From assembly GCA_964652825.1 (NCBI GenBank), contig CAZZCU010000017.1:1-47070 (forward strand): a DNA stretch of 47,070 bases, read 5' to 3'. Of the stretch, positions 19,101-28,039 are shown one piece after another. The position numbers and the translations under genes were made by a program. The notes under the pieces were generated by a model that was given only the letters and a program-made list of their open reading frames with translations, was not told the origin of the DNA and ran no database searches. Origin of the DNA: CAZZCU01 sp964652825. Its GTDB lineage: Bacteria; Bdellovibrionota_B; Oligoflexia; Oligoflexales; CAZZCU01. Position 1 is the first letter of the stretch, and each line of letters starts with the position of its first letter.

Positions 19101-19202
19101 ATTAGCCTCGGCAACTTCTGGCGCTAACTCGGCGCGTAGAGGTGCGTTTGCCGATAGCGCGATCAGATTAAATAAAATTATCGATCGATACTTCAATCTC
19201 AT
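16137..19202 (-). CDS. Giant periplasmic TPR protein (1021 aa)
   Basis: A Sec signal peptide (MRLKYRSIILFNLIALSANAPLRA) is followed by a charged coiled-coil-like stretch (EEYERRRQAELREKYQASWQALK) and then helical TPR-type repeats over most of the protein. No enzymatic motif is visible. The length and architecture recall the large TPR proteins of gliding or trans-envelope machines (GltD/AgmU or AgmK class in Myxococcus), but this is inference. The start overlaps the upstream TPR gene's stop by 4 bp (ATGA), so translation is coupled. Confidence 0.82.
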   Translation of the reverse strand: MRLKYRSIILFNLIALSANAPLRAELAPEVAEANSLKAFSTYWGAFEEYERRRQAELREKYQASWQALKDEYNKTQLQLKTQQNADLQEAIKRYRQHLTQHTNTDNRPYTMLNLAQALLALTDIETPSTRQDHSSEKKDALTLLNDLEKNYPNFEHREATIYLSALALESQKQSDQAVATWRRLAAVAQSSLYGAHAHVAVGDAEFSRNNAKTALEHYTAALNLVERLDIPNHDFEMVRAQYRMAWAAYRAADLDIVISSAIALLTPGRDIKSSDYRRRVHNDAVELLGDAIYEQNDAVRMEQTLTTKQLHDYAAAVALHAMQRYDSDRQYHEVIKIGKVVIGNFMSQAAAPACMVILADAYKGLGQAREQIAALERLAMALPKQSLWRAKNKDNLDAISHMENNARFAAKLTAAYHYDRGINTGNTQNFVAAGSFYDILIENDPTGEQSSEWRLRRAHCAYFAGDYREALAAYTELKQQLRVTPAILEVAAYQSVLTQERIWQEEFAKNNQIDAQKELETLEQVVQDFVNRFPEKSRAVDLMLVIAGAYRDSQQLDAASKYWQRALVSKPSLPQRAVAIRGLVMVQMRLGSPGDVVAITKRYLKLENWAAMNISLNNELLGVLAAATIQEGDRLTKTGQASDGGALMVATANEFAGLPNRDRIYRDGAYMLAIGGNWDGARRSASQYKKTGLKGFGGDLQYLEARANEYLIRFAEAAQAYFLLAQNYPRHPSALSGLSRAETLANAEGDFILAAKATQLRASLTPNQNEKMQLYTRSADYYSQAGDAKAVGLVANTRLTASRSIDDQMQSRKLAAKALLQQGKTEGGIVALSSLVNDVRRQKPRMSAGVYSNIYGEANTLLGDDLFAQLEDFNISERSGEITRNTDDKIAVFDRMNRYYEQAIQTQHPTWATKSRYQTAEAASRLADELTLLLKSTSSGFNVKQSQRFLETSKRLRELAKRQHANNLAERSRRPGIHQQNPWVKKSSIKLTGASTSDNQAEYGAPSPTAAQADMPSQWSL

Positions 19203-21505
19203 GGCACCGTATTTCCGCTTTCCAAAGACTGCAAATTGTATTGCAGCATTTGTTGCTCAAGTTCTAATTTTTCATCACCCGATGAGCGATCATTTTTCGC
19301 TTGATCCGAACGTAGGCGATCGATATCAGCTTGCCACTTTAGATGGCGCGATCTCTGGCGTGCAATGTCTTGTTCATACTGACTAAGCAGCAGAGGGGCA
19401 GCCGTGCGCAACATCTTCTCCAACTCTAAGCGATAGCTGGTTAAATTAGCTAGTAGAGTATCAGCCTGTTGCAGGCGCGCGTCAATATCCCTCAGCAACC
19501 CGACCGTATGCTTGTTGATGTCATTCTCCAGTAATTCAAATTGCTTATAAACGTCCTCGGTGGTGCGTTGCCATCGTACCCAGGCTTTTGCGGCGTCTTC
19601 CGCCAAGAACCGATTACCGGCGGTCTCTTGCTCATCGCGTACCTTGGCAAGAATTTCTGCTTCGTCATGAAGCGCAGATGCATATTGTGTTAGTAGAGCT
19701 TTGTTTAACTGATGGCTGTTGAGCAGGTTAATGGCCCGTATGCGGGCAGATCTAAGATTGAGTAGCGATTTATTCATGCGCTGATGGAGCGATTGTTGTT
19801 GTTGACTTAGCTCCGAAGCATCGGTTTGCGTATCCGCCTGATTGGATAATAGATACTTGAGTGCGGCCATACTCGCGGAGGTTTCCGCGAGTTCGGAGTT
19901 TTGCTTGGCTAGTTCGTTGTTAAGCCCGGCGAGATTAAACCAATGTGCCCACAGGTAACGTTGTCGGCGCATATCCGCGGCGGTGCTCAGGAGCTTGGTG
20001 CGCTGCAGCTCGGAATTCTTGAGTTCGTGACTCTGTAATGGATTCAATCTTTTGGCGTAGAGATAGCGTTCGGTTGCGGAGAGTCTGTGTCCCAGTGTTA
20101 ACACCTTTTCCACAAAGTTCATGAGCTGATCGCCGCGTTCGTAAAGCATGGGGTTTAACTGTTTCAGATCGGTTCTGCCGAGGGTAAACACCAGTTGCTG
20201 AAGATCGCCCCGAGTATCCGCCAAGTGCCGTGTTTGTTCGGCTATGCGGCGAAATTGAGTTTGTGCGGTTAGAACTAATTCGGGTGGCTGCTGTAATATC
20301 TCGCCGCGAGCAATGGCTTCGTCAATGGTGAGTTGCGTAATTGGTGTACTGCCATCGAAAGCCTTTTGAACCCACATATGGAAATCAGCAAATTGCTGAT
20401 CGGCGTCTTCGATCTGTTGTCGCGCGGAGGCCAAGTCGCCTGCGTTCAGTTCCAGGTAACCAAGAAGATTTTTGATCTGCAATGCCTGGCGATCTTTGGG
20501 GTGTCTTTTCATGTAGAGGCGTGCGCGATCAATGGCGCCTTGGCGATCACCTAGTTGTAAAAGAACATAGGTGCTTTCAAAAGTTGCGTCTTTGAAGTTG
20601 ATGGCATCATCGCTGATCTCGTTATAAAACGACAAAGCACGCTCTGGCTTGCGTAAGTGCTGGGCAATTCGTGCGAGCGCCAATCGGGCAAAGTTTTTAA
20701 ACTCATCTGCGCCTTGACCTTCGAGACGCAAAGCTTCTTGCAGATGTTGTTCCGCGTCGACAAAGTCTTTTCTGCCAATCGCCAACAAGCCTTGGAAGTA
20801 CAATGAACGTGCTTTAAGATTGACATCGTTTGCCGCCGCTTGACTCTCCTGAAACCAGGTATCAGCGATATCTCCTCTGCTGCTGGCGCCGGCGGTACGT
20901 GCAGCCAAATAGGTAAGTTCCGCGCGTTTTTCCTCGGGGAACTCGATGCTAGTCAACGATGAAAGTAGCGGACCAATGTCGGCGCTACTGCTCGTGGCTT
21001 CTTTGGCGGCAAGAGGGATCAGGCGTCGCAACACGTTCAGTACTTCGCTGTAATTGCGTTTGGGAGACGTTACCGCTGCTGAGATGTACTGCATGTAAGT
21101 TCTGATGGCGTGGCGATGCAGTCTGGAGGCGTCATAGCTTTTCGCCTGGATTAACGTGGCTTCAAGATGCTCGTCGCTGGTCGGGACTTGCTTGAGATTG
21201 CGAAAGTTATTTACCTCGGAAATCGCTGATAGGTATTCTTTATCTTTAAAATAGGCGCGTGCGCGCTCAAATGCTTTGCTGGCCGCAAGGGCGTGAGGTG
21301 CAAGACCAGGTCGGGTCTGTACCTGATGTGTGCCAGTCATTTGTAATGATAGCGCATCCAAATCGTTAAGGATCGCGGCGATTTCCATTTCGGGAGCGTC
21401 AAGCATATTCGTTTCAGGTGGATGCTTTTCGGCAAAAAGCTGGCTGCTGGCGCCTAATAATAAGGCGCATGCTATCCAGGTTTGCTTGAAGAGTTTTTGG
21501 CTCAC
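19199..21505 (-). CDS. Large periplasmic TPR/coiled-coil protein (768 aa)
   Basis: A Sec signal peptide (MSQKLFKQTWIACALLLGASSQLFA) is followed by TPR-like repeats in the first about 390 residues (AFERARAYFKDKEYLSAISEVNNF, AEQHLQEALRLEGQGADEFKNFARLALARIA). The second half is charged, helical and coiled-coil-like (SELAETSASMAALKYLLSNQ, KLELEQQMLQYNLQSLE). It probably lies in the periplasm, bridging other components. It overlaps both neighbours by 4 bp, the tightest coupling in the operon. No catalytic motif. Confidence 0.82.
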   Translation of the reverse strand: MSQKLFKQTWIACALLLGASSQLFAEKHPPETNMLDAPEMEIAAILNDLDALSLQMTGTHQVQTRPGLAPHALAASKAFERARAYFKDKEYLSAISEVNNFRNLKQVPTSDEHLEATLIQAKSYDASRLHRHAIRTYMQYISAAVTSPKRNYSEVLNVLRRLIPLAAKEATSSSADIGPLLSSLTSIEFPEEKRAELTYLAARTAGASSRGDIADTWFQESQAAANDVNLKARSLYFQGLLAIGRKDFVDAEQHLQEALRLEGQGADEFKNFARLALARIAQHLRKPERALSFYNEISDDAINFKDATFESTYVLLQLGDRQGAIDRARLYMKRHPKDRQALQIKNLLGYLELNAGDLASARQQIEDADQQFADFHMWVQKAFDGSTPITQLTIDEAIARGEILQQPPELVLTAQTQFRRIAEQTRHLADTRGDLQQLVFTLGRTDLKQLNPMLYERGDQLMNFVEKVLTLGHRLSATERYLYAKRLNPLQSHELKNSELQRTKLLSTAADMRRQRYLWAHWFNLAGLNNELAKQNSELAETSASMAALKYLLSNQADTQTDASELSQQQQSLHQRMNKSLLNLRSARIRAINLLNSHQLNKALLTQYASALHDEAEILAKVRDEQETAGNRFLAEDAAKAWVRWQRTTEDVYKQFELLENDINKHTVGLLRDIDARLQQADTLLANLTSYRLELEKMLRTAAPLLLSQYEQDIARQRSRHLKWQADIDRLRSDQAKNDRSSGDEKLELEQQMLQYNLQSLESGNTVP

Positions 21506-22143
21506 ATCGCCTCGTTACTATTTAGTATCGCTGTTGCGGCCTCGCCGGATTTGGCTGGCCTTAGCACGACATGCCAGGTTTTATTTATCTGCTGTCCTTC
21601 GGGCATGTTGACGGTCAACGTTTGTTTGATACTGCGGTTTTGTCGGGTGTGTAGCGGTAGGTGGTCTTTGTCTTTGAGCGTCAGTATCGCTTCTACATCG
21701 ATCTTGTGATCGCCAGGCTGCAATGGGCCCGAGTAGATAGGCAGTGCATTGGTCGGCAACCATAGACCCGACGAGTCGTCGATGGCATAGACTTTATAGC
21801 CGTCGAGCTTAACCGCTAATTGTCGAATGCTGGCGTGGTCGCTGCCTTCTTCAAGATGGATTTCGATACGTGCGTTATTATTGATCCGAGCGTCTTCGAT
21901 GAGTTTTTGCTTGGTTTTTTGCACGTCGCTGCTGAGCTGCTCGACCTGTGTTTCGATGTCGCCGATTGCGGCTGCCAATTCGCGCAGCTTGTCGGCTTCT
22001 GGCAGATTGGTTTCAATCACATCTTTTTTCATCTGATAAATTTTACGTTCAGGTGAAACAACCGGTTTATCGGGTGATGTCTCAGCCGCGACTCCCAAAG
22101 GCCAGATCAGGGCAGTAAGAGCCAACGCATATGTTGCCGTCAT
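21502..22143 (-). CDS. Periplasmic coiled-coil/beta protein of unknown function
   Basis: 213 aa: a signal peptide (to about AETS), then a coiled coil at about residues 38-85 (KKDVIETNLPEADKLRELAAAIGDIETQVEQLSSDVQ). A beta-rich domain follows (RIEIHLEEGSDH, LAVKLDGYKVYAIDDSSGLW, PLQPGDHKIDVEAILTLKD) resembling an Ig-like or PEGA-like fold. The first base of its ATG overlaps the last base of the transglycosylase stop (TAATG). Its strict position between a wall-cutting enzyme and two TPR giants suggests an adaptor in the same complex. Confidence 0.75.
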   Translation of the reverse strand: MTATYALALTALIWPLGVAAETSPDKPVVSPERKIYQMKKDVIETNLPEADKLRELAAAIGDIETQVEQLSSDVQKTKQKLIEDARINNNARIEIHLEEGSDHASIRQLAVKLDGYKVYAIDDSSGLWLPTNALPIYSGPLQPGDHKIDVEAILTLKDKDHLPLHTRQNRSIKQTLTVNMPEGQQINKTWHVVLRPAKSGEAATAILNSNEAM

Positions 22144-23444
22144 TACCAGGTTCTCCTCGCTGAGTAAGAAGGAACTTTGATTTTATCAATTGCCAGACTG
22201 ACATCTCGCAGCAGATGTTTGGGGACCATTAGCTCATAGTTTTGGGGTAGTGGCTGATACTTATAGCTGCTGAACGCGCGTGGCAGCAGACATGGATTAT
22301 ATTGTTTGATTGTTTCTAGATCGAGCGGCGTGAAACGCACCAGATGCGATATCGAGATACGCTTATTGATCGACAGAGGGCGAGTTACCAAATTGGGGCT
22401 TGGTTGGCGTTTGGGCGCATAGAATTTATTGTAAATGTTTTTTGCCGCGATAAATTCCGCATAAAAATTCTTGCTGGCAAAGCCAAATGATGGCGCGCGA
22501 TAACGCAGAATAATCTGACTTAAATCCGCCGATCCGACCTGACGGGTGGCGCGTGCCATGCCGCCACGTCCGTGATTGTAGGCAGTAATCGCCAGTGGCC
22601 AACTCTTCAATTCTTTGTAGTTGTGTAGCAGTAATTGCGCGGCGGCTTTAGTTGCTTTAAACGGTGAGTTGCGTTCGTCGATATAGTGGTTAACAAGCAT
22701 ATAGTCACGTGCCGTCTGCGGCATGAATTGCCAGATTCCTGATGCACCGACTTTGGAAACCGCGTTGGTGTTAAACATGGACTCTACAAAAGCGATGCGC
22801 GTGAGATCGGTCGGAGCACCCTGGCGACGAAAAGTATCTTCCATGTAGGGTAGATGTTGCTCGGCTCTCTGGGCGGCGCGGCGGAACTCATCGGAGAGAC
22901 CGGCTTGACCACGGATGGTGATTTTTCCCGCGAGCAGAGCGCGAGTTGCGGCCGGATTGCGAGCGTAGACAGTGTGTATGCGTTGCTCCATCGCTCCGTG
23001 CTTTAGTGCGCCCTCGCCGATTTCTGAGAAGCGCTTGACCGCTAGTTGATAGCGGTCGATATATTTTTGCATGACTTGATCTTTGCCGCGGCGATCGAAG
23101 CGGGTGTTACCCCCTTTTTTTCTGGCCAGCTGATCGAAGTCAATGATGTCGACAATGATGTCGGGAAAGTCGGCGTCGTGTAGCAAAATGTGGCTGGCAT
23201 TGTATTTGGAGAAAACCGCCTCCCAAAACCACACTTGCTTGGCAACATGCGATGTGACTGGGAATACCGCTGGTGGAGTTTGCTTATTAGACGCGGTGGC
23301 AGCGCCCTTTTTTTGTGGTTTAACCACGGCGTGTGCGAGCGATGGTGCGAATAAAAGATCGAGGAGCACGACGCCGCGGAAAGCGACGGCGATGACACTG
23401 GATCGGAGGCTGGGCAGACTCCAATACACTGAGAATTCCCCCAT
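22143..23444 (-). CDS. Lytic murein transglycosylase (SLT domain, MltD-like)
   Basis: Cleaves the MurNAc-GlcNAc bond of peptidoglycan. After a long signal sequence (ending about APSLAHA), the central SLT domain has the catalytic Glu in TRIAFVESMFN, then SKVGASGIWQFMPQTARDY and ITAYNHGRGG, the standard MltD/Slt motifs. The C-terminal about 110 residues (ISHLVRFTPLDLETIKQYNP) resemble a LysM-like remnant. Length is 433 aa from the ATG at 23444, but a GTG at 23429 preceded by GGGGGA at 7 nt may be the true start. It is the first gene of the five-gene operon; it may open the wall for assembly of the TPR machine. Confidence 0.88.
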   Translation of the reverse strand: MGEFSVYWSLPSLRSSVIAVAFRGVVLLDLLFAPSLAHAVVKPQKKGAATASNKQTPPAVFPVTSHVAKQVWFWEAVFSKYNASHILLHDADFPDIIVDIIDFDQLARKKGGNTRFDRRGKDQVMQKYIDRYQLAVKRFSEIGEGALKHGAMEQRIHTVYARNPAATRALLAGKITIRGQAGLSDEFRRAAQRAEQHLPYMEDTFRRQGAPTDLTRIAFVESMFNTNAVSKVGASGIWQFMPQTARDYMLVNHYIDERNSPFKATKAAAQLLLHNYKELKSWPLAITAYNHGRGGMARATRQVGSADLSQIILRYRAPSFGFASKNFYAEFIAAKNIYNKFYAPKRQPSPNLVTRPLSINKRISISHLVRFTPLDLETIKQYNPCLLPRAFSSYKYQPLPQNYELMVPKHLLRDVSLAIDKIKVPSYSARRTW

Positions 23445-23731
23445 TCCTTAGGCGAACACGTAAAAAAACTGACCGGAAAATGACCGCGAGGAGGTACAGC
23501 TGATTGACGATGATTATTGATTACACCCTATATTCTAACAATGGTGTGGTGGCCCTGCAATTATCGCCGCTCATGGCTTTCATTGAGTTTATGTCTAGGT
23601 GGCAGGAACCATTCAACAAAGGCTGGGAATTTTATTTTTGCCGACTTTAGCCGCCAAATTTTTGGCGCAGGCTTAACTCAGTTGACCCGTTCTTTACCTC
23701 CATGCTAACTAAGTATGTTCTCACCAGATGT

Positions 23732-24202
<471 letters not shown>

Positions 24203-24212
<10 letters not shown>

Positions 24213-26371
24213 CTCCATTCCCTCCATGGTTGTGTGCTCTTCAGTGATTGCAACCGTAACACACTTAGAAGCATCAAACCAAAGCTACCGGCCATGGCCA
24301 TGACGGCACCTAATGGAGTAAAGATTCCTAGGATGGCCAAGGTGAAGGCTGTCACATTATAAACAAAAGCCGCAGCGCAAGTTTCAATCAGGATTCGACG
24401 GTATTTTTTAGCATAGCGAACTACCATGATAACAAGATTCAGATCGTGAAACTGCAGCTGAAAATCCACCGGAGCAAATCCTGACACGCGATGGCCCAGA
24501 CGTATGCCGACATCCGCTTTGGCCAACGCTAAAGTGTCATTGAGTCCATCACCGATGAAAACACTATGTTCTTTGATTCTTTCGGCCTTCTCATGCGGTC
24601 GCAGGTTGCCAAAATAGATGATGCGCGAATCCAGATCACAAAAAGACTTGCCGGCCTCAGGCTTAGGGTCACCAGATAAGATTTCGATGCGAGATTGCGC
24701 TATGGTTTGGAGAAGGTGTTTTAGAGTGTTCTTAACAGCTTCATCGTAGATAGTCTTTCGTAGGATATAGCCAACAATCTCTCGATTCATGGCAACATAG
24801 GAATATGTGCTTTCGGCGGCTATGTCAAAGATCACGCCGTGTTCTTTTAAGAAATCTAACCTGCCAACCAGAATTTCCGCGCCATCAGTGGTGTTCGCAA
24901 TCAATCCCTGCCCTGGGATCTCTTGCACGCCGGTGAGATCTATCGTGTGCGGCGGCAGGGAGAGTCCACGTAATGTAACGTGAGTGGAGGCTTTGGCAAG
25001 GGCTGAAAGAACTGGAATCACATCATACTTGTCGTTGAGATAAACGAATGAGGATTCGGTGGCTTCGAGGGTGCCGGTTTTGTCGAAATAGAATGTTTTG
25101 GCTCTGGCCAGATCAAGCAGCGCTTCGCTGCGGTGCAGCATTATACCATGCCTGATTAGGGTCAGATGTGCCATCTGGCGTGTTAGAGGAATGATGCTGG
25201 CAAAAAGACATGGACAAAAAACTAGAACGCCGATGAAGAAACCTTCAACGGCGACAAGTATGGAGGCGCCTTTTAGGAGGTAAGCGACAGCGATCGTGAC
25301 GGCACCCAATCCTGCCACTAGTGTTAGTGATTCCTCAATTTTGGCGAACAACTTGGGCCAAAATGTTTTTTGGACTTCAGCTAGGAGTGACGCTTCCGCC
25401 CAGACATCAATGCTTCTTTCTCCTTGGGCAGAGCGAACGATCATTTCCAGGGGGGTGATAGCAATGGTTCCCGCCAGCAGGTCATCTCCTGCTTTAAGGG
25501 AAACAGGGGCATTTTCACCGCTAATGAGATGATGGTTAATCGCCGCATCTTTGCTTTCGAGTTGGCCGTCGAAAGGAATGGTCTCTCCGGCGCTGAGTCG
25601 AATGCGGTGTCCTTTCCTTATCTTTGTATTCTCTGCGCGGACCCACCTGCCGTCCCGGTAGACCTCAATGCTCTCTTTAGCATCATGAATCTGATAGAGA
25701 ATACGACTTGTCACATTCCGGTTGAGAAGTGATTCAGTCTTTTTAGTCAAAAGCAGGATCGAAAGAATCATTGCTCCGGAATCGGCATAGGTTAGATGCC
25801 CGCCTGAGAATAAGGAAAATAGGGAGGCGCTGATAGCAGAAAGGCCTCCGACAAAAATGAAAAAATCGAGGGTCAGAATTTTGGCGAAGTAGAGTGCGCG
25901 CACACCGGCGCGTGCATATGGAATGATACCAAGAAGGATTGCTGGTAAGCCAAACACGCAAGATGCAATGGAGAGATAATGATGTTCGCTCCGGGAGAGA
26001 TCGCCTAAATAACCAGCAAATGCCAGCATTGAAGACCACATGGCAAGAAACCAGACGATACTAATGTAAAGCCAAGTGAGTTTTTGTTCGGATTCCCGGC
26101 GCAAGTCATTTTGGAAACCAAGGATCCATCCAGATGACTGTTTCTTGATGCCAAAACCTATTTTGTAAACCGTTGTCTGGATTTCTAAATCAATCGGATC
26201 AATATTATGGGGTGAATTTGTTGTAACAATTAAAAGTTTACTAGCATAGTTCAACTCCGCGCCGACCACACCGGCAATATGATGGACGGATTTGCGAACA
26301 CTTTTTGCGCATGTTCCGCACCACATTCCGGAGATAAAATAGATAAGTTGCGTTGAGGAGGTGGGTGGCAC
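24203..26371 (-). CDS. ccoI: Heavy-metal P1B-type ATPase, CcoI/FixI-like copper transporter
   Basis: Moves Cu across the inner membrane; CcoI types supply CuB to cbb3 oxidases. There is one N-terminal HMA domain (metal site GMWCGTC), then membrane helices, TM metal motif CPC (FCPCLFAS), phosphorylation motif YFDKTGTLE, and hinge GDGLNDTLALAKADVG. The frame runs from ATG 26416, but that codon lies inside the operator/promoter palindrome. A GTG at 26371, preceded by AAAGGAA at about 7 nt, is the likelier start and keeps the whole HMA domain. It is divergent from ccoN, and its 3' end overlaps the rrf2 gene. The P1B class is firm; the CcoI role is inferred from the neighbour. Confidence 0.88.
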
Positions 26372-26391
26372 GAGGCGTTCCTTTTCTCGAA

Positions 26392-26421
26392 TTGACAGTT
26401 CCAATAAATGTTGCATATAAT
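26392..26421 (+). promoter_or_regulatory. Strong sigma70-type promoter of ccoN
   Basis: Perfect -35 TTGACA (26392-26397) and perfect -10 TATAAT (26416-26421), 18 bp apart, about 80 bp before the ccoN ATG. The -10 box lies inside the inverted repeat at 26408-26430, so a bound repressor would block RNA polymerase. Confidence 0.8.
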
Positions 26422-26430
26422 ATGCAACAT
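26408..26430. promoter_or_regulatory. Predicted NsrR/Rrf2-type operator A (perfect 11-1-11 inverted repeat)
   Basis: Half-site ATGTTGCATAT (26408-26418), one central A, then its exact reverse complement (26420-26430). The 11-1-11 layout with a TGCAT core matches the architecture of NsrR sites (half-site AAGATGCATTT in E. coli). It covers the ccoN -10 box and the first ATG of the ccoI frame, so it could control both divergent operons, including the rrf2 gene itself. Confidence 0.72.
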
Positions 26431-26503
26431 AAGTTAGGCAATTGCGATCTTCTTTTCCTGACTGGATTAATGGTGAGGAAAGTTGCTTGAAAGGGCATCA
26501 GCC

Positions 26504-28039
26504 ATGGATGCAAAGCTTATCCTCTTGATTTTGACCTTTGCCATCTCAGTTCTTGGGATGTTGGCGTTTGTTATTGCTTTGATCCAGAAGCAAGTACTTG
26601 TGCCCGCTTCTGCGGCTAAATCTATTTTTGCCCCCAATGAAGTAGGGAAGACAGAACTTGATCAACGCAGTCAGCAGAGTGAGTTGTGGCGGAGCCTCGA
26701 TCAATCAGCGAAGACGCCGATTTTGATGTTTATCGTCACGTCCGTGGTGTGGTTGGTGCTTGGTTCGATCTTTGGATTGTTGGTGTCCATTAAATTTCAC
26801 CATCCCGACTTTCTTGGGACGCAGTCCCTTTTAACGTTTGGAAAACTTCGTCCTCTCCACCTCAATATGATCACCTATGGTTGGTTAAGTCCGGCGGCCC
26901 TGGGCATCGCCATGTGGCTGGTGCCTCGTCTGACCAAAGTCCCGCTCCAGCACACTAAAACTCTGATGGCAGCGGGAATTATCTGGAATATTGGTGTGAT
27001 CCTGGGATGTATTGGTATCGCTGTTGGTGTCACCGATGGATTGGAGTGGTTGGAGTTTTGGTGGCCGATAGATATCCTGCTTGCAATTGCCGGGGCGATG
27101 ATTGCCTTGCCGCTTTTTAGAACGATATACCTGAGTCGGGAAGAGCATCTGTATGTGAGCATGTGGTACACGATTTGTGCTCTGATCTGGTTCCCTGTAC
27201 TTTTTGTCATTGCGAACACCCATTTCTTGCATTCCGGCGTGCAGCAAGCGATTACGAATTGGTGGTTTGCTCATAATGTTTTGGGGTTGTGGGTGACGCC
27301 GCTGGGGTTGGGGATCATTTACTATCTGTTGCCCAAAATTATCGGCCATCCCATCGCATCTTATCAGCTTTCACTATTTGGTTTTTGGGGTCTTGCGCTT
27401 TTCTATTCGCAAGTAGGTATGCATCATCTTCTCGGTGGGCCGATTCCAACCTGGTTGGCGAACCTTTCGGTGGTTATGAGTGCTGGCATGGCGATTCCCG
27501 TTGTTACGGTTGCGATTAACCATCATGTTTCAACTTATCGACATTTTCACGTGCTGAAAGATTCGGTGGTCCTGCGATTTATCGTCTTTGGCGCTATGTC
27601 TTACACGGTCAGTTCTTTGCAAGGATCGTTGCACTCACTGCGCACCTTTAACTACATCACACACTTTACTCACTGGACGGTATCGCACGCACACTTGGGA
27701 CTCTATGGATTCACCACTATGGTTTTGTTCGGAGGGATTTACTTTGCGCTTCCACGTTTGGTGGGGCGCGATTGGAGACGTCCAGGGCTTTTGAACATCC
27801 ACTTTTGGACCGCGGCGACAGGTATTCTGCTCTATGCTATTGCTCTCGGTATTGGTGGATGGTTGCAAGGCCAGGAACTTCGCAATATGCAAGGAAGCTT
27901 TGAAGAATCGGTGCGATTGACCATGCCCTATCTGTTTCTACGTAGTGTGGGAGGGACGTTGATGCTCTTTTCTCACTGTTTGATGCTCTACAACGTCATC
28001 GATATTCTGAGGCCGATATCCAAAGAGGTGCAACCATGA
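26504..28039 (+). CDS. ccoN: cbb3-type (C-family) heme-copper oxidase catalytic subunit I, with N-terminal extension
   Basis: Reduces O2 at a heme b3/CuB centre in the inner membrane, coupled to proton translocation. Numbering from ATG 26504: low-spin heme His119 (PLHLN), CuB ligand His257 (AHNVLGLW), cross-link Tyr301 (LALFYSQ), CuB His307/His308 (GMHHLLG), and heme ligands His395/His397 (SHAHLGLYG). Aligned without gaps across this span to the P. stutzeri CcoN I remember, the conserved Glu of FEGP is Gln373 here (SLQGS). An extra N-terminal membrane helix and linker (residues 1-55) resemble CcoS. The retained Tyr and lack of NorB motifs favour an O2 reductase. A TTG at 26483 is an alternative start. 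Overlaps ccoO by 4 bp. Confidence 0.9.
   Translation: MDAKLILLILTFAISVLGMLAFVIALIQKQVLVPASAAKSIFAPNEVGKTELDQRSQQSELWRSLDQSAKTPILMFIVTSVVWLVLGSIFGLLVSIKFHHPDFLGTQSLLTFGKLRPLHLNMITYGWLSPAALGIAMWLVPRLTKVPLQHTKTLMAAGIIWNIGVILGCIGIAVGVTDGLEWLEFWWPIDILLAIAGAMIALPLFRTIYLSREEHLYVSMWYTICALIWFPVLFVIANTHFLHSGVQQAITNWWFAHNVLGLWVTPLGLGIIYYLLPKIIGHPIASYQLSLFGFWGLALFYSQVGMHHLLGGPIPTWLANLSVVMSAGMAIPVVTVAINHHVSTYRHFHVLKDSVVLRFIVFGAMSYTVSSLQGSLHSLRTFNYITHFTHWTVSHAHLGLYGFTTMVLFGGIYFALPRLVGRDWRRPGLLNIHFWTAATGILLYAIALGIGGWLQGQELRNMQGSFEESVRLTMPYLFLRSVGGTLMLFSHCLMLYNVIDILRPISKEVQP

Noticed and set aside
26504..28039. CcoN homologue as a cNOR/qNOR nitric oxide reductase
   Set aside because: The cross-link Tyr and C-family motifs are present and the NorB glutamate motifs are absent; a CcoO partner follows. 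NO reductase activity is therefore not assigned.
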